From Bog-473 sp963824195 (lineage in GTDB: Bacteria; Actinomycetota; Acidimicrobiia; Acidimicrobiales; RAAP-2), in assembly GCA_963824195.1 (NCBI GenBank), contig CAWGOJ010000018.1, forward strand, positions 62,001 through 126,000: a stretch of DNA of 64,000 nt. Direction: 5' to 3'. The notes beneath the pieces were generated by a model that saw only the letters and a list, made by a program, of their open reading frames with translations, was not told where the DNA came from and made no database searches. Positions 24,609-32,325 of the stretch are shown one piece after another (the first letter of the stretch is position 1; every line of letters begins with the position of its first letter). The translations under genes and the position numbers were made by a program.

Positions 24609-25837
24609 GCCCATCGGTGGACGAGCGCGAGGTCGAGCCGCGCCCGCAGCAGGCCGGGCCGCCCGGCAAGGCCCGCTGGTCCAAGGCACGCATCCACCGC
24701 AGGCGGCGCCGCCTTCTGGCCGTCGTCGCCGCCACCCTCAGCGTCCTCCTCCTCTGGCTCGCCATCTCACTCGGTGGCGCACTGACCGACCCGGCTCTGG
24801 GGACCTCGGTCGGAGCGCGCGCCGCGGAGTGGTTCCGCCAGCACGGAGGGGCATCCGTCGTCGTGTGGGCCGAGAACGAGTGGTACTCCCATCACCAGCC
24901 GAAGATCGGCGGCGCCCTGGCCCCCGGAACCATCCACAAACCCAAGGTGCTGCGCACCACTCCGGTTGCCGTCACCGTGCCACACCTTCCGGCTCCGGCT
25001 CCGATCGTGCCCATCGCGAGCCCGCCCGTTGCCGGTGAGGGTCAGTGGTCACCGGCCGGTCGATTGGTCGACGGGGTGCCGGCCGTCTACGAGACCATGG
25101 TGCGCCCGAGCGCGATCCACACGAGCTACGTCGTGGGCGTGGCCTGGATGGACACGAAGCTCCTCAAGGCCACGCTCTACTCGGGCAGCCAGATACCTGG
25201 CGGCGGCCCCTACACCCACACCGCCCCGATCTCACCCTCGGATGCGACGACGCTGGTCGCCGCCTTCAACGCAGGCTTCCTGATGTCCGACGCCAACGGC
25301 GGGTACTACACGGACAGCAAGACGGTCATTCCGCTGCGGACGGGAGCGGCCTCGTTCGTGGTCTACAAGAACGGCGCCCCGACGGTGGCACAATGGGGGC
25401 GTGACGCCACCATGGGCCCCAACGTCGTGTCCGTGCGCCAGAATCTCGACCTGCTGGTCGACAACGGGCAGGTTGTCCCCGCCGCGTACAGCTCGGATGC
25501 CACGCAATGGGGCGCAACCCTCGGCGGTGGTCTCTACGTGTGGCGTTCGGGCCTCGGCGTGACGGCGAACGGCGCCCTCGTCTACGTCGGTGGTCCCGGG
25601 CTCGACATCGCCGACCTCGCCACCATCCTCGTGCGTGCCGGCGCGGTGCGGGCGATGGAGCTCGACATCAACACGGACTGGGTGAACTTCAGCACCTACC
25701 AGCCGCAGATCCCGGGCGGACCCGCCACGCCCACGAACGGCACCGAGCTCCTGGCCGGAATGACGGGTACACCCGGCCGCTACTTCCAGTCCTGGTGGGC
25801 ACGAGACTTCATCACGATGTCGGCAGTGGCCCCGTGA
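24602..25837 (+). CDS. Membrane-anchored phosphodiester glycosidase (NAGPA-like) domain protein
   Basis: A 411-aa protein starting at GTG 24602, seven bases inside the ferredoxin gene. A basic cytosolic stretch (RIHRRRRRLL) precedes one membrane helix (about residues 40-60, VVAATLSVLLLWLAISLGG); the rest is extracytoplasmic. Its C-terminal domain (AAFNAGFLMSDANGGYY, DATQWGATLGGGLYVWRS, LATILVRAGAVRAMELDIN) resembles the NAGPA/phosphodiester-glycosidase fold, which cleaves sugar phosphodiesters. In this operon it may trim or transfer cell-wall sugar phosphodiesters, but no activity can be fixed from sequence. Its stop overlaps the UbiA start (GTGA). Confidence 0.65.
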   Translation: MLSPSVDEREVEPRPQQAGPPGKARWSKARIHRRRRRLLAVVAATLSVLLLWLAISLGGALTDPALGTSVGARAAEWFRQHGGASVVVWAENEWYSHHQPKIGGALAPGTIHKPKVLRTTPVAVTVPHLPAPAPIVPIASPPVAGEGQWSPAGRLVDGVPAVYETMVRPSAIHTSYVVGVAWMDTKLLKATLYSGSQIPGGGPYTHTAPISPSDATTLVAAFNAGFLMSDANGGYYTDSKTVIPLRTGAASFVVYKNGAPTVAQWGRDATMGPNVVSVRQNLDLLVDNGQVVPAAYSSDATQWGATLGGGLYVWRSGLGVTANGALVYVGGPGLDIADLATILVRAGAVRAMELDINTDWVNFSTYQPQIPGGPATPTNGTELLAGMTGTPGRYFQSWWARDFITMSAVAP

Positions 25838-26805
25838 CGTCGCTAGAGCGGGTGCCCAACGACGAGACACCAGTGGGTGCGAGCGCCGCGCCGTTGCACG
25901 ACCTGCCGGCGACTGGCCTCCGCTCGACGTTTGGCCCGATCGCGCGGGGAATGCGGCCCAGGCAATGGATCAAGAACGTGCTCGTGTTCATGGCGCCCGC
26001 CGCCGCGGGCGTGCTCGGTGAGTGGCACACGACACTCCGCGTCATCGGTGCCTTCCTCGTGTTCTGCGTCGTCGCCTCCGGTACGTACCTCGTCAACGAT
26101 GTCGTCGACGCCGAATCCGATCGGCACCATCCCACCAAGCGGGGCAGGCCGGTCGCCAGCGGGGCCCTACGGCCCGGATTGGCGCTCGGTATCGGGGCCG
26201 GGCTCATTGCAGTGGCCATCGCCGCCGCGCTGCTCATCGGCCCTTGGGGTTTCGGGGTCGTCGTCGTCACCTACGCCGGGTTGAGCATCGCCTACAGCCT
26301 TCGCCTCAAGCGAGAGCCTGTGATGGAGCTGGCCGTCGTCGCATCATGCTTCGTCCTCCGGGCGGTCGCCGGGGGTGTCGTCGCGTACGTCCACCTCTCC
26401 AACTGGTTCCTCGTCTTCACGTCCTTCGCAGCCTTGTTCATCGTCACGGGCAAACGCAGCGCGGAGCACTCCCGACTCGGCCGCGACAGGGGTGTGCACC
26501 GGCTCGTGCTCGACGAGTACAGCGAGTCCTTCCTGAAATCGACCCTCATTATCGCGGCCACGGTTACCGTTGCCGCCTACTGCCTCTGGGCCTTCGAGCG
26601 AACCGGCCTGCTGGCCCACGCCGGCCACCATGTCGTGTGGATCGAGCTCACCGTCATTCCTCTCGTGCTCGCCGTCCTGCACATCTTCCGCTTGCTCGAC
26701 GCCGGGCAGGGCGGCGAGCCGGAGCAGCTGGCCCTGCACGACCACATCCTCCAGGGCTACGGATTGCTCTGGCTCGCCTTCATGGGTATGGGCCTGTACG
26801 GGTGA
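25834..26805 (+). CDS. ubiA: Decaprenyl-phosphate phosphoribosyltransferase (UbiA superfamily)
   Basis: A 323-aa membrane prenyltransferase with about nine helices. The two Asp-rich motifs are NDVVDAESDRHHPTKRGRP and the later YSLRLKREPVMELAVVAS region; both match mycobacterial Rv3806c, which joins phosphoribosyl pyrophosphate to decaprenyl phosphate, the first committed step to decaprenyl-phosphoryl-arabinose, the arabinose donor of the cell wall. RPRQWIKNVLVFMAP near the N-terminus is also typical. The following two genes are the epimerase pair of the same pathway, which supports this reading. GTG start at 25834 with GTGA overlap on both sides. Confidence 0.88.
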   Translation: MTSLERVPNDETPVGASAAPLHDLPATGLRSTFGPIARGMRPRQWIKNVLVFMAPAAAGVLGEWHTTLRVIGAFLVFCVVASGTYLVNDVVDAESDRHHPTKRGRPVASGALRPGLALGIGAGLIAVAIAAALLIGPWGFGVVVVTYAGLSIAYSLRLKREPVMELAVVASCFVLRAVAGGVVAYVHLSNWFLVFTSFAALFIVTGKRSAEHSRLGRDRGVHRLVLDEYSESFLKSTLIIAATVTVAAYCLWAFERTGLLAHAGHHVVWIELTVIPLVLAVLHIFRLLDAGQGGEPEQLALHDHILQGYGLLWLAFMGMGLYG

Positions 26806-28167
26806 CCGTCACTGTCGTGGCCTCGCCCCAACCACTGTCCGGATGGGGCCGCACTGCGTCCACCACTGCCATGGTCACCCGTCCGGTGGACGCCGCCTCC
26901 ATTGAGCTCGCCTTGCACACGCAGTCAGGCGGAATAATCGCCCGCGGGCTGGGCCGGAGCTACGGGGACGCCGCGCAGTGCAGCGGAGGGCTCACCATCG
27001 ACGCGTCGGCACTCAGCAACATCGGGGTGCTGGACGAGGTATCGGGAACGATCGAGGTCGGCGGCGGCGTGAGCCTGCATGACTTGATGCGGCACATCAT
27101 CCCGTCGGGATGGTTCGTCGCGGTGACGCCGGGGACCCGTTACGTATCGGTCGGCGGAGCGATCGCGGCAGACGTCCATGGGAAGAACCACCATCGCGAC
27201 GGAAGCTTCGCCAATCACGTGGTGGAGATGACGCTCGTCACCCCCACCGGGACGGTCACGGTGTCCCCGGACCGTGACCCGGAGCTGTTCTGGGCCACGG
27301 CCGGCGGCATGGGGCTGACCGGAGTCGTGATCAGTGCCACCTTGCGACTGATCCCGATTGAGACGTCTTGGATACAGGTGGACAGCCAGCGGTTCACCCG
27401 TCTGAGTGACCTCATGACGACGATGGAGGAGACGGACAACGAGTATCGCTACAGCGTGGCCTGGCTCGACTGTGTCGGCCACCGTGACGGCAACTACCGC
27501 TCCGTGCTCACCCGCGGCGACCATGCCCCATCCGGAGCGATCCCGGACCGGTTGCGAGCTCGCAGTCGCGAGATCCCGGGCGACCCGAGGATCCGCGTCC
27601 CCCGGTCGGCTCCCCGCCGACTCGTCAACGCGGATGTCGGTACGCGCGCTGAACGAGGCCTGGTTCCGGGGTTCCACGACATCTGTCGGTTCCCTGCACC
27701 CGCTGGCCGGTTTCTTCCACCCCCTCGACGGCGTGGGTGACTGGAACCTGCTCTATGGCCCCGCCGGGTTCGTGCAGTACCAGTTCGCAGTCCCTCCCGA
27801 GCGGGGCGATCTCGTGGGGGAAGCCGTGGGCGCGATCGCGTCGTCGGGGATACCCTCTTTCCTTGCCGTGCTGAAGCGTTTCGGCCCCGGCACACCCGGG
27901 CCGCTCTCCTTCAGCCAGGAGGGATGGACCTTGGCACTCGACTTCCCGCTCGGCCCGAGCGGTCTACCGGCGCTGCTCGACAGCCTCGACGAGGCCGTTG
28001 CGCATGCGGGAGGCCGCGTCTACCTGGCCAAGGACGCTCGCCTGCGGCCGGAGCTGCTTCCCGTCATGTACCCGAGATTGCGGGACATGAACGCTGTCTG
28101 CCGTCGGGTCGACCCCGAGGGTGTTCTGGCATCCGACCTCTCGCGCCGCCTGGGAATCTCCGGATGA
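26802..28167 (+). pseudogene. dprE1: Decaprenylphosphoryl-beta-D-ribose oxidase DprE1, frameshifted
   Basis: A VAO-type FAD oxidase that oxidises decaprenylphosphoryl-ribose to the 2-keto form. From GTG 26802: ARGLGRSYGDAAQ, then GGAIAADVHGKNHHRDGSF with the His (about residue 126) that in related FAD enzymes binds flavin. The frame is lost at 27633, where one extra G separates RRLVNA from MSVRALNEAWFRG; the second part (LTxFHPLDG-like HPLDGVGDWNLLYG, GPAGFVQYQFAVP, GGRVYLAKDARLRPE, ASDLSRRLG) continues to 28167. All motifs remain, so the lesion is recent or a sequence error. The residue aligned with benzothiazinone-target Cys387 of M. tuberculosis is Ala (27934-27936). Confidence 0.82.
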
Positions 28168-28925
28168 ACGACGCCTTCGGTCACCCGCAGTCGGTCGTCG
28201 TTCTCGGCGGGACCTCGGACATCGCCCAGAAGGTCGTCACGCTGCTCGCTGCGGAACGCTGCCGATCCGTCGTCCTCGCCGGGCGTGACCCCGTCACACT
28301 CGAGGACGCAGCCGTCGGGCTCCGCCGCTCCGTGGCTCGCGTGGAGGCCGTTGCGCTCGACGCAACAACGACCGAGAACGTCGACAAGACGGTCATGCAG
28401 TGCTTCGAGGCCGCCGCCGAGGCGGTGGACCTGGTCATCGTCGCCGTCGGAGAGCTCGGGTTCCAGGAGACGGACGAGGTCGACCCCGACCGGACCGCAC
28501 AGATGATCACCGTCAACTTCACCTGGCCGGCTGCGGCCCTCTCGGCGGTGGCGGCACACCTCAAGAGGCAGGGCCACGGTCGTATCGTCGTGCTGTCCTC
28601 CGTGGCCGGCTACCGGGTCCGCCGCTCCAACTACATCTACGGCTCCGCCAAGGCCGGCCTGGACGGCTTCGCACAGGGGCTCGGCGAGGCCCTGCGGGGT
28701 ACGGGCGTCACGGTCCACGTCGTCCGGCCAGGTTTCGTGCGCACCAAGATGACCGCCGGCCGCCCCCCTGCGCCCTTTGCCGTCGGACCGGAGCGGGTCG
28801 CGTCCGACATCGTGCGCGGCCTGGAGCGTGGGCAGATGGTGATCTGGTCACCAGGCGTGCTGAAGTGGGTCTTCTCAACCCTGAGACTTCTCCCGCAGAC
28901 CTTGTGGCGTCGGTTGCCCGGCTAG
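28164..28925 (+). CDS. dprE2: Decaprenylphosphoryl-2-keto-beta-D-erythro-pentose reductase DprE2 (SDR)
   Basis: A 253-aa short-chain dehydrogenase that reduces the keto-sugar made by DprE1, giving decaprenylphosphoryl-arabinose. NAD(P) loop VVLGGTSDIAQ, NxxG-region VIVAVGELGFQ, catalytic Ser in VVLSSVAGYRVRRSN, then YIYGSAKAGLDGF (Tyr and Lys), VRPGFVRTKMT and a C-terminal hydrophobic end (VFSTLRLLPQTLWRRLPG) that may touch the membrane lipid. VRRSN and GSAKAGLDGF match the mycobacterial Rv3791 pattern. ATG 28164 overlaps the DprE1 stop (ATGA). It is the last gene of the operon. Confidence 0.88.
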   Translation: MNDAFGHPQSVVVLGGTSDIAQKVVTLLAAERCRSVVLAGRDPVTLEDAAVGLRRSVARVEAVALDATTTENVDKTVMQCFEAAAEAVDLVIVAVGELGFQETDEVDPDRTAQMITVNFTWPAAALSAVAAHLKRQGHGRIVVLSSVAGYRVRRSNYIYGSAKAGLDGFAQGLGEALRGTGVTVHVVRPGFVRTKMTAGRPPAPFAVGPERVASDIVRGLERGQMVIWSPGVLKWVFSTLRLLPQTLWRRLPG

Positions 28926-28975
28926 CTCCGCGCTGGAATGCCGTATTCTGAGGGGCGTCGGCGGAAGGATGCGCT

Positions 28976-29248
28976 GTGCTCTTCATCGAATACGACGTCA
29001 CACGCAGCGGTGAGATCGAATTGATGGCACTCATCAATGCCGTGGAGGAGGACGGACGAGATCCCGACGGATCGGCATGGTTGGAATGGCGCTCCACTGA
29101 GTTCGACGACAGCGGCATGGGCTGTGTCGCTGTTCCCCACGACGACCTTGCACTCATGGAGGAGACCGAGGACCCCGCTCAGCTCCGCGCCATTGTCGAG
29201 AGAATCATTCTGACGGACCGCGCCACCAAAGAGGAGGTGTCATCGTGA
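28976..29248 (+). CDS. Small acidic protein of unknown function
   Basis: A 90-aa protein starting GTG 28976 (LFIEYDVTRSGEIELMALI), with GGAAGGA upstream. It is acidic, has no membrane helix, and ends with a helical stretch RAIVERIILTDRATKEE. I recognise no family. Its last bases overlap the next gene (GTGA), so the two small genes form a pair. Confidence 0.5.
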   Translation: MLFIEYDVTRSGEIELMALINAVEEDGRDPDGSAWLEWRSTEFDDSGMGCVAVPHDDLALMEETEDPAQLRAIVERIILTDRATKEEVSS

Positions 29249-29448
29249 GCACCACCCGGTCCCAGCTGTACCGCCTGGCGCGTGATCTCGGGAACATCGA
29301 TGCGGTGGAGCACGGGTACAAGCGCGGTGGACTCTCGGGGGCAGCAGGTGGCGCCGCGCAACGCGAGGCGCGCCGTGTGATCTACCGGGAGGGAAACCGC
29401 CAGATCAACCACTTCGTCCGCGCCATTGGCCTCGGTCCGAGGAGGTAG
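29245..29448 (+). CDS. Small basic protein of unknown function, paired with the preceding gene
   Basis: A 67-aa, very basic protein: STTRSQLYRLARDLGNIDA, a Gly-Ala hinge, then REARRVIYREGNRQINHFV and GLGPRR. Proteins with this LYRLAR...NID...RR pattern are found in actinobacteria and their phages; no role is known to me. An acidic protein followed by an overlapping basic protein could be a binding pair, but that is only a guess from charge and order. Confidence 0.5.
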   Translation: MSTTRSQLYRLARDLGNIDAVEHGYKRGGLSGAAGGAAQREARRVIYREGNRQINHFVRAIGLGPRR

Positions 29449-29639
29449 TCACCGAGCCCCGGTGGCCGGCCGCCCCAACGCAAAGAAAGCAGCGCCGACC
29501 AGCCACTCCACCCCCTCCTCGGATCTCCCTTGGGATCCCGCTTTCCCGCTCAGTCGCGGCGCAGTTATGGCCGATATGACAGACACTGTCGTCTCGGGTC
29601 GACCGGGCCCGAGGCACCGCAAGATGAGGGGGGGCATCG

Positions 29640-32141
29640 GTGACCATCGCGGACTCGCAACTGGGTCGGTTGCTGACAGACCTTCCCGACCTCGTGGTCG
29701 TCCTGGATTCAGCCGGGAACGTCATCTGGGCCAACTCGCTCGCCGAACGATTGTTCGGACGGTCGTTGCAGGACTCCGTGGGTCAATCCGGGTTCGACTT
29801 CGTGCATCCCGACGATCTCGAGCTCGCCGCACTGTCACTCGTCTCCATTCAGGGAAAGGAGATCGGTACAGCCATTGAAGTCCGGCTGAAGACCCCCTCG
29901 GGATGGCGGCTCGTCGAACTCATCGGAACTCCGGTCAACTGGCTGCAGGATGGTGCGGTTCTCTTCTGCATGCGCGACCTCACACAGCGCCGTCGCTTCG
30001 AGGTGGCCCGCGACGAAATCGCTCTGTTCCGGATGCTCGTCCAGAACGCCGCCACCATCACGATGCTGATATCACCCAGCGGCCATGTCAGCTCTGCTTC
30101 CGCAGCTCTGACTCGCATGCTCGGACACGACCCGGAGGTCGTCGAGAACGGGTCCCTGGCTGATCTCGTCGCCGTCGATGATCGGCCGAAGCTCGGCGTC
30201 GCCATTGCACGAGCACTCCGCGGCGCAACGGCCACACAGCCCGAGGTCGTGGAAGTGCATCTGCTCCGCCATGGCGGCGACGACGTGGTCCCCTTCGAGC
30301 TGACCCTTGTCAATCTCATCGACGATCCGACTGTTGGCGGACTGGTTGTCACAGCCCATGACGTGTCGGAACGGGTGGCTTCGGACCGCGAGCTTCGCCA
30401 GGCCCTGTCGCTCCTCCAGGCCACTCTCGACTCGACGGCCGACGGGATCCTGGTCGTGGACACCGGCGGTGGGATCGCCGGTTTCAATGACCGGTTCAGC
30501 AAGATGTGGGGTATCCCCGAACATCTCCTGGCAGTGGGAAAGGACTCCGAGGCGATCGCCTATGTGGTCGATCAACTGATCGACCCACAGGACTTCATCG
30601 CAAAGATCGAGGAGCTCTACACGCGGCCGGAGGCAGAGAGCAATGACATCATTCAGTTCCGGGATGGCCGCGTCTTCGAGCGCTACTCGAGACCTCAGCT
30701 CGTCGAGGGGGGTGTGGTCGGACGCGTGTGGAGCTTCCGTGACGTCACCGAGCGCACCCGTCTCGAGGCTGAGTTGGCGCATCAGGCGTTCCACGACGGA
30801 CTGACGGGTCTGGCCAACAAGGCACTCTTCCGAGATCGACTGAATCACGCGGTGGCCCGAATGGAGACCTCCGGCCTCCAACTGGCCGTCTTGTTCCTAG
30901 ATGTCGACAATTTCAAGACGGTCAACGACAGCCTCGGGCACTCAAGAGGCGATCTGCTCCTGGGCATCGTCTCCGAGGCCCTGGTCAACTGCATGCGCCA
31001 GAGCGACACCGTGGCGCGTCTGGGCGGAGACGAATTCGCCGTGCTCATTGAGGATCTCGACGACCACTCGGAGGCGATTCAGATAGCCGAGGACATCCTG
31101 ACGGCGCTCCGCCGTCCCGTGTCCCTCGGCTCCAAGGATGTCGTCGCCACCGTGAGCATCGGAATCAGGTTCGGGACTCCGGGCTCGACCAGCGAAGAAC
31201 TGCTGCGGGACGCCGACCTGGCCATGTACATGGCGAAGGAGAACGGCAAGGATCGCTACGAGGAGTTCCGGGACCGCATGCACACAACCGTCATGGAGCG
31301 CCTCGAGCTCGAGGCGGACTTTCGTCAAGGTCTCACCAATGGCGACCTGATCGTTCACTATCAGCCCATCGTCGACCTCGGCTCAAAGGCGATCGTCGGA
31401 TTCGAGGCGTTGGTGCGATGGCTGCATCCCACTCGTGGGCTTCTCCGTCCGACCGCGTTCATAGAGTTCGCCGAGCAGGCCGGGTTCATGGGCGCCGTGG
31501 ACTGTTTCGTGCTGACCGAGGCATGCGGCCAGGTTCTCCGCTGGCAAGAATCGGGATTGGTCACTCATGACGCCTCAATCAGCATCAACTTGTCGGCTCG
31601 GGACATGGTGGAGGCCGGAATCGACCGCGCCGTACGAGTCTTGCTTTCCGAGAGCGGGTTCGACCCGTCGAACCTGATCGTTGAGATCACCGAGAGCGCC
31701 ATGATGAACGACATTGACGCCGCGGTCCACGAGTTGCGCTCCCTCAAGGAGCTCGGTCTCCGAATTGCGATCGACGATTTCGGAACGGGCTACTCCTCCC
31801 TCGCATACCTCCAGCGGCTCCCCATCGACATCCTGAAGATCGACCGTTCCTTCGTCGCGACGCTCTCCGACGACAACGAGTCCGTCACCCTCGTGAACGC
31901 CATCATCCGGATGGCCGAGGCCCTTGGACACACCACGATCGCCGAGGGGATCGAGCAGGAATCCCAGGACCGGGTCCTCCGCCGACTGGGGTGCCGATTT
32001 GGGCAGGGGTACCTGCTCGGCCGACCCCTCGATGGTCCCTCCATGGAAAGGCTTCTCCGGTCCTCTGGGGCACCATCGGGCGCACCGTACGTCCGACCCT
32101 CACGGCTCAAGTCCGAGTCGCTGTACGCCAAGTGGGACTGA
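29640..32141 (+). CDS. PAS-PAS-PAS-GGDEF-EAL cyclic-di-GMP signalling protein
   Basis: An 833-aa soluble protein. Three PAS domains at about 5-120 (VVLDSAGNVIWANSLAERLF), 125-245 and 255-375 (DGILVVDTGGGIAGFNDRFS); GGDEF domain at about 380-550 with VARLGGDEFAVLIED; EAL domain at about 560-810 with FEALVRWLHPTRG, VEITESAMMNDID, LRIAIDDFGTGYSSLAY, DILKIDRSF and IAEGIEQESQ. All hallmark residues for both synthesis and breakdown of cyclic di-GMP are present. No membrane helix. GTG 29640 follows GATGAGGGGGG. It is intact, unlike the related membrane protein at 14133-16878. Confidence 0.9.
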   Translation: MTIADSQLGRLLTDLPDLVVVLDSAGNVIWANSLAERLFGRSLQDSVGQSGFDFVHPDDLELAALSLVSIQGKEIGTAIEVRLKTPSGWRLVELIGTPVNWLQDGAVLFCMRDLTQRRRFEVARDEIALFRMLVQNAATITMLISPSGHVSSASAALTRMLGHDPEVVENGSLADLVAVDDRPKLGVAIARALRGATATQPEVVEVHLLRHGGDDVVPFELTLVNLIDDPTVGGLVVTAHDVSERVASDRELRQALSLLQATLDSTADGILVVDTGGGIAGFNDRFSKMWGIPEHLLAVGKDSEAIAYVVDQLIDPQDFIAKIEELYTRPEAESNDIIQFRDGRVFERYSRPQLVEGGVVGRVWSFRDVTERTRLEAELAHQAFHDGLTGLANKALFRDRLNHAVARMETSGLQLAVLFLDVDNFKTVNDSLGHSRGDLLLGIVSEALVNCMRQSDTVARLGGDEFAVLIEDLDDHSEAIQIAEDILTALRRPVSLGSKDVVATVSIGIRFGTPGSTSEELLRDADLAMYMAKENGKDRYEEFRDRMHTTVMERLELEADFRQGLTNGDLIVHYQPIVDLGSKAIVGFEALVRWLHPTRGLLRPTAFIEFAEQAGFMGAVDCFVLTEACGQVLRWQESGLVTHDASISINLSARDMVEAGIDRAVRVLLSESGFDPSNLIVEITESAMMNDIDAAVHELRSLKELGLRIAIDDFGTGYSSLAYLQRLPIDILKIDRSFVATLSDDNESVTLVNAIIRMAEALGHTTIAEGIEQESQDRVLRRLGCRFGQGYLLGRPLDGPSMERLLRSSGAPSGAPYVRPSRLKSESLYAKWD

Positions 32142-32325
32142 CCACGCGGCTCCACGATTGACGAGTGGCTCAGGAGAAGAATCATGTTCCCGGGGTGCGA
32201 GCTCAGGTGGATCTCCCCCGAGCGGCCCCCGCCTGGTCCGTCGACACAGTGGTTGCCGAGTGACAGACTGCGGAGGCGAGCGACCACAGTCGGGGCTCTC
32301 GCCATCGGGGTAGAAAGCGGCGCGC

